The translations under genes and the position numbers were made by a program. A model generated the notes under the pieces. That model made no database searches. It was not told the DNA's origin and worked only from the letters and a program-made list of their open reading frames with translations. 64,000 bases of DNA from Aristolochia californica. Lineage: Eukaryota > Streptophyta > Magnoliopsida > Piperales > Aristolochiaceae. The stretch covers positions 30,439,708-30,503,707 of the forward strand of contig JARWKL010000009.1 of NCBI GenBank assembly GCA_029961685.1, in the 5' to 3' direction. Below, in pieces: positions 57,101-64,000 of the stretch (the first letter of the stretch is position 1; each line of letters opens with the position of its first letter).

Positions 57101-60100
57101 CACTTGTAGAATGAGGAGATAATTTATTAGTGGAAATATGAAACAAGTGGCCAAAACGACTACAACCAAACACTCTAGGTTGTACATCAAAAAATTTGGA
57201 ATGAGGTTTTAACACTTACATAGGAACATCCCTATAAGACAGATGACGACATTCGATTTATCAAAAAACATGATGTTAAAACAACATCACCCCAAAGTGA
57301 TTTTGGACAATTCAAGTGAAACAATAAGGCGTCTGCAACTTATAGCAGGTGTCTATTTTTCGCTTCTGCTGCTCTAGTTTTACCGAGGGATATAGACACA
57401 TGAAGTTTGGTGAAGTTTGCACCAAAAGTATGAATAAAAGCACCAAATTGATTTTTATGTCTGAAAAGAACTTTAAGAACTCATCCAATACTTTGGACTT
57501 TTCCTTCAAAAGATACACTCATGTAACCCTACTGAAATCATCAATAAATGAGACAAAGTATTTAAAACCAAACAAACTAGGAATCCGACACGGGCTTCAC
57601 AAAGTGAAAATTATGGCACAAAATCAACTCCACACACCTTCTAGCTACTCTCCATTCTTCAAAACTATACTAGGAGACTTTATTCCAAACATTCAGCAAG
57701 TAAACCAATCAATACATCAACCAGTTCCAAATTTTAGGGCAGATGCAAGCACAAAGATGATGATGTAGGCAGCATTTCAGGGAAAAACTCAGAAATTAAC
57801 CCTCATAAGGCAGTAACAGCAGGATAGGTAACTCAATGAGCAGTACTGGCCATTAACCTGACAGTTACGTCAGAAAAAATGGGAGGATTTTTCAAAGAAG
57901 AACCTTCTTGGAGAGATTGAACCTTGAGAAGAAAGAAGAATTCTGTACAGTGGAACTCCCAAGCCTGATGTAATACTCTGATACCATGTAATATCAGAGA
58001 AAATTAGATGGGAAAACAAGAAGAAGTAAGAAGAAGAGAGAGGAAGAAGGAGAAGGTGAAAGCAGTGTGAAGGCTGCTGTTCGATTAAGGAAGAAATCAA
58101 CCCCTCGTCCCTTTTATTAACTTAAGTGAGAGAGGGACTAAAAGGACAGAAATGACCCTCTTCTACACTCTTACATAATACACTTAAAAAAATCGGAAAA
58201 AGATAAGAGAAAGACCACATATTAAGATACCTGGCCGCTAAGAGACAGAATTACATAAGTAACATTACCAACATACCCCTGTACCTATTTTTAACAAAAT
58301 TTCTTTTATCTTCTCTTTTTATTTCTTCACTTTTGAGAAAAGCCGCATTTGATTAAAGCCCATGGGAAGAGAACAAATCTAGAGGGGGCACCCCTTACAA
58401 TGAGGGATTGGAGGGTGACCCCCTTCGGCCAAAGAATCAGCAAAATAATTTCCTGCTATACATGAATCTGATTATAAGCTAGGGAAGATAAATCTTGAAA
58501 TTTTGGAAAAATAGGACCAATGACGCCAAGGTGGGTCCTTGTTTCCAATACACCAACTGATAACAAGGGACGAATCCTCTTCCACATGAAGGATCCCATT
58601 AAAGTGATCCCTGAAAATCTTAAACCTTAATCTCAGTGCTTGGAGCTCGACTATAGTGGAACCCAACACAGCAAGAGGCCTGATAAAGGAAGTGAGAATA
58701 ACATCAGAGGCGTCACAGAAAACACCATCGTAGCTGGCCAGTCCTGGATTACTGCGTGAAGAGCTGTCGAAGTTGAGCTTGAGGACAGTGTCACCTGGAG
58801 GTTGTCATTCAGCATGCCCAGACCTTTCACTTATGGATAGTCCAGCAACAAATTTTCAAGTACTTCTTAGATTGCCTCCTCCAATGTCATCAAAGGCCTC
58901 AAGGATGTTGAGCCAAGTCATCAAAGGCCTCCTTATATTTTCTCTCTTCACTTATTCTTCTTTTTCTTCTCTCCAAATCCTCTGTTGCCGCATTCTTTTT
59001 TCTGACTTGTCTTCTTGTTCTCTCTGAACCTTCTGTTGCTGATTTCCTTTTCCTTTTCTCTTTCTTTTACTCTCACAATTGAAAGAAATCTGTCATGCAT
59101 GATTTTTGTTTTTGGAATTTGATGGCAAATGCATACTCACCCCTTCTCACCTTAGTGAGATTTGGACCCAAGACCTTTGATTCAAATTAAATGTCCTGCT
59201 TTCAAATTACTACCTGTCCTTGTAATATCATAAAAAATGCCATCATAGTCTGTTATTTATGTGATACTGTCATTCAACTCTCACAATAGAATGAAAAGTT
59301 ATTAAAATACCCTTATTAAAGTGGTTTTATGACTAGTGGTTGTATGTGGCACTCGTTCAACATAGTTCTATGCAAATGAGATGGGCCATACAACAACCAT
59401 GTTTAGAATAATGACAACTATAATGACAACTACCTAAACTAAGATTATTAGATGGGTTGCCCTAAAAATATTTATGTGTTGCGCTTAGAAGACTGCCTTT
59501 ACTGCTGCATGGGAACTTTTACGCCACAGGTTCTAAGGGAGATAGTTGATGGCCAGCCTGTTACATGATGATTCTGGAAGAAGCTAGACAGAGTTATAAT
59601 GAAAATTTGTAGAATAATTCTTGAGCACGAAGAGATTAGGAATGCAACAGCCGGCTAGGCATGGCAAGAAATTGTCTATAATTTAGTAATTGTGATACCT
59701 CTCTGGCGTACAGATGGACTATCTTTTGATTTTCTGAGATTCCAATCGGGCTTCTGAGTAGTAGTTTTGGCATTATTGCTGAGATCTCCTCAAATGGCAC
59801 ATATCTTAACAAACCAATATAGAGATGGGAGGTTTATGGAGAAGATCCTCTTAGAGAGCACAAAGATCTTTTAATTATTCTTTTGAATAATCTTTTCATC
59901 TTCTTGTTGCTCTAATCATGTAGTGTTGCATGAAATATGCTTATCCATGTTGCGGCTTTCTTGTTGAAATAGTGATAGATTTGAATGCCCTTTTCTTGTC
60001 TTCTTGTATCACTGGACGAAATATGATCATCTGTTTGGTATGGTAGGGTCCTCTTGTGAAATGGCTAGAGGTGTGCTTGTCCTTAATATGCTGGAGCTGT

Positions 60101-60649
60101 CCACTGTCTTAATATAGGAGGCAACTCTATATCCTTGAGCCAAAGTAGGAAACTGGTGGCATTTCACACTGTACACATGCTTCAGGGAGAGCTACTGTAA
60201 TTTGCCCAATCAATTTGTAACTTCAGCATATTTTACAATTTGTCAAAGAACGTTGTGTATATGCTGTCTCTAAAATATGTTTCTGTATTCGGAGGTCCTA
60301 AGTCTTCTTTCCATTTTCAGGTGATCATTATCTTAGGCCATGGATTATTCCGGTGCCTGAAATCACCTTTACGACAAGGACCGAAGAAGATGAGTGTTTG
60401 ATTGTGGCAAGTGATGGGTTATGGGACGTCATGTCCAATGAGGAGGCTGGGGAAGTGACCCGGCAGATGTTAAGGCGGCACCGCCGGCTTGCTTTGACAG
60501 AGGAGAAACCATCTTTTCCCGCCCAAGCTGTTGCAGAGCGTCTTGTGGAACTTGCTCACCACAATAATAGCTCTGACAACATCTGTGTTATTGTGGTGGA
60601 TCTTAAGGCCAAGAGAAAACGTCATCATCAGAGTCAAGGAAATGAATGA
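45117..60649 (+). CDS. Clade A protein phosphatase 2C (ABI/HAB class), 4 exons, 414 aa
   Basis: Mg/Mn-dependent Ser/Thr phosphatase of the ABA co-receptor group, which inhibits SnRK2 kinases until bound by PYR/PYL receptors. Exons: 45117-45641, 48964-49248, 51517-51622, 60321-60649, all in phase. The first 105 residues are acidic, then Ser/Gly-rich, and variable. Catalytic core: GRRKEMEDA (Glu128, Asp129), [12 protein letters not shown] (Asp169, Gly170), [51 protein letters not shown] (Asp337) and [17 protein letters not shown] (Asp391). Trp290 in [10 protein letters not shown] occupies the position of the clade A tryptophan that contacts the ABA-bound receptor (Trp300 in ABI1, Trp385 in HAB1). 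Introns are large: 3,322, 2,268 and 8,698 bp; the last carries a copia relic. ABREs and uORFs precede the start. The C-terminal basic tail may be a nuclear signal. The exact subclass (ABI, HAB or HAI) is not settled. Confidence 0.92.
48246..48269 (+). repeat. Four GGTGAC units in PP2C intron 1
   Basis: A perfect hexanucleotide array GGTGAC x4 in an otherwise AT-rich intron. Confidence 0.85.
52575..54100. repeat. Possible non-autonomous element with AGCTCGAG-type ends in PP2C intron 3
   Basis: Around 52585-52735 and 53950-54080 there are clusters of AGCTCAAC/CTTGAGCTC/GCTCGAG motifs in partly inverted arrangement, typical of subterminal repeats of plant non-autonomous DNA elements. The interior contains a long purine-rich tract (about 52820-53130). 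Exact ends and target duplication were not found. Confidence 0.35.
54793..55132 (-). repeat. 3' LTR of second copia element
   Basis: TGTAAAATAAAAGG...TTTTCTAACA, aligned along its length with 57987-58296. On the minus strand TCCAGTTTGAGAAG, a polypurine tract, abuts it at 55133-55146. Confidence 0.8.
57976..57986 (-). other. Primer binding site of second copia element
   Basis: Minus-strand TGGTATCAGAG directly adjoins the right LTR and exactly matches the initiator Met-tRNA complement. Confidence 0.85.
57987..58296 (-). repeat. 5' LTR of second copia element
   Basis: TGTAATATCAGAG...TTTTTAACA, shares long blocks with 54793-55132 (for example AAGAAGGAGAAGG and CTCTTCTACACTCTTACATA). Confidence 0.82.
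58472..58804 (-). pseudogene. RNase H domain fragment of non-LTR (LINE) type
   Basis: A minus-strand open frame of 111 codons reads [20 protein letters not shown], then a [11 protein letters not shown] segment, [15 protein letters not shown] and [12 protein letters not shown] followed by PPWRHW. This is the order of the RVT_3/RNase H domain found at the end of plant LINEs and of some host-encoded relatives, including the catalytic Asp, Glu and Asp positions. It stops upstream at a TGA (58805-58807). It sits 175 bp beyond the copia element in the same PP2C intron. Confidence 0.7.
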
Positions 60650-61308
60650 ATCATTTGACTTTTAATCACTTGATCCAAGAAATACCGCCAATTTCCGGAA
60701 AGAGAAGATGGAGCAAAGGAAGAAAATGAATTTTTTCTTCTGAAAATTTTATTGTTTCTTTCATTTCGAGTCTTAATCCCTTGCACAATCTGGAGATTGC
60801 TGGTGGTGAATGGGACTTGATCGTAGGGCCTCAACAAGCTTCAAAAGTATTTCTTTTAAAATATTTTTATGTTTTCGACCCCTATGCAGCCTTTCGTCTT
60901 TTCGTTTTTTTTTTTTTTTTTTTTTCAAACTTTGTAATTGGTTCTAGGCCTCTAGGGCCAGATTTTGGTGGCGTAACCCTCGAGAATTATATATCATTCT
61001 TGTCTACTAGGATGGTTGATGAAAAGCTGAAGTCCAATTTATGACTTGTTTGTTTGGATATCCCATGAGAAAGTAGGATTCTTGTCTCAATCCATGCGTT
61101 ATGCTATACAATTTTGAAGGCCTTTTTTTGATTTATTCACCGATGGGTGTAATTTTTTACATCAGTATCAGACTGCTTAAAATTCACAATGTAAAAACGG
61201 ATTCTAACACCTGAATAACCGGATACGGATACGGATATATGTGTTGGGTACGTATTCTCCTTTCGATAGAGTTGTCATTTGCGGGGGCTCGGAGGCTGCA
61301 AGAGACGC
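60650..61308. other. PP2C 3' UTR and short spacer to TrpRS
   Basis: 660 bp separate the PP2C stop from the TrpRS ATG on the same strand. It contains a poly-T run near 60905-60925 and no recognised gene; it must hold both the PP2C 3' end and the TrpRS promoter. Confidence 0.6.
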
Positions 61309-64000
61309 ATGGGTCACGCAGCGTTCTCCCATTCCTCTCTCCTCTTCAACGCGACTCCTCGTTTAACCACTTCCACGTCTGGAACCATAACCCTTAACTG
61401 TTCTCTATTCTCTATCTCGGTCATTATCTTCGGGATCTCTTTTCTGAAGCTCTGCCTGTTACCTGTTTCATTTGCAGATTCTTTAGCTGCATTCCTAGAA
61501 GCTACTACAGAAGGAAGGCATTCCCTCCGTTATTTTTCTCAAGCAGAAATGGAGCTCATTTCCGTTGCTTCTGTGGTGATTCTATTCCCGAAACCGAAGG
61601 CCCAGGGATACCATCACCGAGCTCCGTAATGAAGTAAGCATCGTTAGGCAAATTGCGTTATAATCTTCTCTTCATGCCACGCAAAGTTTTTGAAACGTTA
61701 ATGCCAGACACGGCATCTGTAGTAAAAATCGTAGTATTTTTCTCTTTTCTAATTTCTAACTTCCTTGTGAAAAAAAAGAAAAACAAAGTTCACATGTTAT
61801 TCAATTGCCCGTCTTACCGTCTGAATGGTATCCAACTTGACTACAGTGGATTTCTCTGCAAAATTTATCTGGAGTCCTAATTTTCTTTTCTCAATGAATG
61901 ATAAGTTCGGTTGGCCCCGACTTACTTTCTAATCTAGCTTGCCATGGAGTGAATTTTGAATCTCGTATTCGTCTTTCTTTCAAAACTCAAATCTACAGGA
62001 AGAGGGTTGTGTCTGGTGTCCAGCCAACTGGGTCGGTACACCTTGGGAATTATTTTGGTGCCATTAAAAATTGGGTGTCGCTTCAGGTACTCTAGAACTT
62101 CCTCTTTAGTCTTGCCTTTGAGGATTTCTTACTTCATTTTCTACTTGTTCTGCACAAAATGCGACTACGGTAGGACAACTTTCGTTTTTATTTCATGATT
62201 TATTCGCTTTTATTAAGTATTCATCATTTCTAACAGCTTATATTTGTAGACAAATGCGTTTTATTCAACTTTTTCGTAAATAAGAATTAAAAATGACATG
62301 TTAGTAAATTTTCTATGTTAAGTCTGTTTCTAAATCAATGTCTTTTTTTATGTGATAAAGAAAGTTAATTTCCTTTTTTAAGTTAGTTTCTAAGTTAAAA
62401 TCTTACTTTTGACAAGTTAAAAGTCTATTTGCTTTAGTCCTATTTTCTGTTCCTTAATGTTTAAACATTTTACTACAGAAATAGTTTGTTCGAACATTGT
62501 AGTAGTCATTTTACTAATGAATAGTCTATTTAAAGGGGCTGACTAATCACTGAAAACTAGTGTTGAGTTTTTTAGGTTGAGCCTGGTTCCTTCTCAAAAT
62601 TACTAGCCACTTAAGAGGCCTATTGCTCAACCCTATGACCCATTAAATTTTCTTCTCGTTTTTCACTATGGGACTTTTTCCTACTCAACACTCTCCCTCA
62701 CGTCCATATTTACACATAATAGGCTTGAGATGTGGCCACAAACCCTCTAATGGGCATACACACTCCTTCATGGAGCCCACTGCACATAGAAAACGTGGGG
62801 AGCACAAACTGAACTTTACCCAACACACACAACCTACTCTTTTACCATGTTGAGTTTTTTGGATTGAGCCTGGTTCCATCCCAAAATGACTAACTACTTA
62901 GGAGGCCTATTGCTCAACCTTATAACCCATTAACTTTTTTTTATCATTTTTCAATTTGGGACTTTTTCCCTCTCAGTAACTAGTTTTGTGATCTCTTCTT
63001 CTCTCTGTTCCCATTATTCCTTAGAACTTTTTCCAAATGTGTTTAACTAATTCATGATAAGGGAAAATATACCGGAGTTCATTGTAGATAATGCTCACGT
63101 TTCCTTGGATTACGGTTCTCTAAAAGCGATAGGGTGGTGTATGGTAGGTTCAATACCCTAACATCATAAGCAATTACTTAATCTCTTATTGAAAATAGAG
63201 GCGTATCTGACCTTTATATACTTGTTGATCTGTATTGACCTAGGAAACTGCCTTGGAAATTTGTAAAGCTAATCTGAGATTTTATGGATAATTCCTCGTT
63301 TTTGGGTAACAACTCCAAATAAAGTCTTAGGTACTAACAAAAGGCTGCATTAATGCAGTATGTCTGTCTTGTGAGATTCTTATTGCCAAGATGTGGCAGT
63401 AGAATTCTGTTTTATTCATATATATAGATGTATTATCTTGTAGCATTTATATCGTGATGTAAAGCAGGTGTTTATTAACTGTTTGATACTTTTCCAGGAT
63501 TCTTATGAAACGTTCTTCTTTATTGTGGATCTGCATGCGGTGAGCCTTTAATTCATTTATATCATTTTCTTGAGTCGCCCTTGGACTCATTGGTGGACAA
63601 TATATAGCATCTCTTTCCTGATATACATTTATTCTTTATACATGTAATACTAATTTGTTCAAAAGAGGTAATTAGTCCTTTGACTCAATGACCACATGGT
63701 GCTTTTCTACTGTGAGGAATTGGATTCAAGTCTCTTCAGGTTATGAGGTGTAATATGCATATGCAGTCATCATTAAAACAAAAATTGTTCAAAAGGAAAG
63801 AGAGAAGCCTGATATCCAATTTGAGATAAGTTGGGCTTGTTTAAAATATACTATATACTATATTATTTTATTTTTGTAATTTTGTTGTATTATGATGGGG
63901 ATCAACCTGAGCCTTCATTAGGACATGTGGTTTGTTTTGTGGATCTTGTTATTGCTTTAAATAGTCTTTGAGTGATTCTGTTGGTGGCATAATATTGGTG
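61309..64000 (+). CDS. Organellar tryptophanyl-tRNA synthetase, 5' part only
   Basis: Class I aminoacyl-tRNA synthetase charging tRNA-Trp in plastids and mitochondria. The likely start ATG at 61309 opens [19 protein letters not shown], a Ser-rich targeting sequence. Coding pieces that are secure: up to 61633 (ending [16 protein letters not shown] and PSSVMK), 61999-62086 ([20 protein letters not shown], with HLGN as the HIGH signature) and 63498-63539 ([14 protein letters not shown]). Junctions 61633/61999 and 62086/63498 are in phase. Within 61309-61633 the frame of the ATG and the frame of the downstream part differ, and no good intron reconciles them, so the true transit-peptide model is unresolved. 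The gene continues past the window end. A TRIM element sits in the intron 62087-63497. Confidence 0.82.
62561..62690 (-). repeat. 3' LTR of the TRIM
   Basis: TGTTGAGTTTTTTAGG...CTACTCAACA, with intact TGTTGAG/CTCAACA inverted ends. Confidence 0.88.
62848..62978 (-). repeat. 5' LTR of the TRIM
   Basis: TGTTGAGTTTTTTGG...CTCAGTA; the terminal CAACA has mutated to CAGTA. It differs from the other LTR at a moderate number of scattered positions. Confidence 0.86.
62984..63497 (+). other. Remainder of the TrpRS intron
   Basis: Ordinary T-rich intron sequence up to the acceptor at 63495-63497; nothing else recognised. Confidence 0.6.

Larger units (their letters stand above)
54793..58296 (-). mobile_element. 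Second Ty1/copia-type element, internally deleted, in PP2C intron 3
   Basis: About 3.5 kb, minus orientation. LTRs of 340 and 310 bp flank a body that retains decayed RNase H (55283-55534: [20 protein letters not shown]), the RT end (55598-55792: [11 protein letters not shown]), the RT core (about 56040-56260, with an intact YVDDIVLSG box at about 56048-56100 and [15 protein letters not shown]) and integrase parts (56880-57215, 57312-57518). gag and protease are missing or unrecognisable, so the element has lost roughly a third of its length. Stops and frameshifts are frequent. Flanks AACCT and AAATT do not form a target duplication. Confidence 0.85.
62561..62978 (-). mobile_element. TRIM (terminal-repeat retrotransposon in miniature), 418 bp
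   Basis: Two 130/131-bp LTRs flank a 157-bp non-coding interior. In minus orientation the 5' LTR (right) is followed at once by TGGTAAAAGAG, a Met-tRNA-like primer site (plus 62837-62847). The 3' LTR (left) is preceded by GTGAGGGAGAG, a polypurine tract (plus 62691-62701). A perfect 5-bp target duplication ACTAG lies at 62556-62560 and 62979-62983. It has no coding capacity and would need proteins from another element. Confidence 0.9.

Overview
This window is nuclear DNA of a flowering plant, most likely a dicot. Genes are split into many short exons with GT..AG introns, the intergenic DNA is AT-rich, and there are Ty1/copia-type retrotransposons. The proteins (plant GH1 beta-glucosidase with secretion signal, plastid NADP-malic enzyme, SHAQKYF MYB, clade A PP2C, organellar TrpRS) are plant-specific types. 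I could not fix the species. Exon borders were worked out by hand, requiring GT/AG sites and a continuous reading frame.

Layout. (1) 165-528: fragment of an RGLG/copine-type RING ligase gene, frameshifted. (2) 3621-6881 (+): intact 13-exon GH1 beta-glucosidase. (3) 7113-13967: nearly full-length but decayed copia retrotransposon, minus orientation, with both LTRs, PBS and PPT and an odd GC-rich leader. (4) 18123-23425 (+): 20-exon NADP-dependent malic enzyme; a 10-codon first exon supplies the start of a plastid transit peptide. (5) 25995-26285 (-): single-exon RING-H2 protein. (6) 27325-35093 (-): 10-exon cereblon homologue (LON plus CULT domains). (7) 37422-41137 (+): 3-exon KUA1/MYBS3-type MYB. 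(8) 45117-60649 (+): 4-exon clade A PP2C (ABA co-receptor class) stretched over 15.5 kb by large introns; the last intron holds a truncated copia element and an RNase H fragment. (9) 61309 to beyond the window end (+): organellar tryptophanyl-tRNA synthetase, 5' part only, with a 418-bp TRIM element in an intron.

The genes do not form a pathway. Links that can be argued are limited: the PP2C has two ABRE/G-box sites and a chain of very short uORFs in its leader, fitting ABA feedback and translational control. The malic enzyme and TrpRS are both organelle-targeted proteins. Cereblon, RING-H2 and the RGLG relic all belong to ubiquitin ligase families.

Best candidates for a second look: the overlapping start-stop uORFs directly abutting the PP2C start, the fully conserved thalidomide-pocket residues in the plant cereblon, the intact TRIM with perfect target duplication, the RGLG relic, and the apparent frame discontinuity in the TrpRS transit-peptide region.
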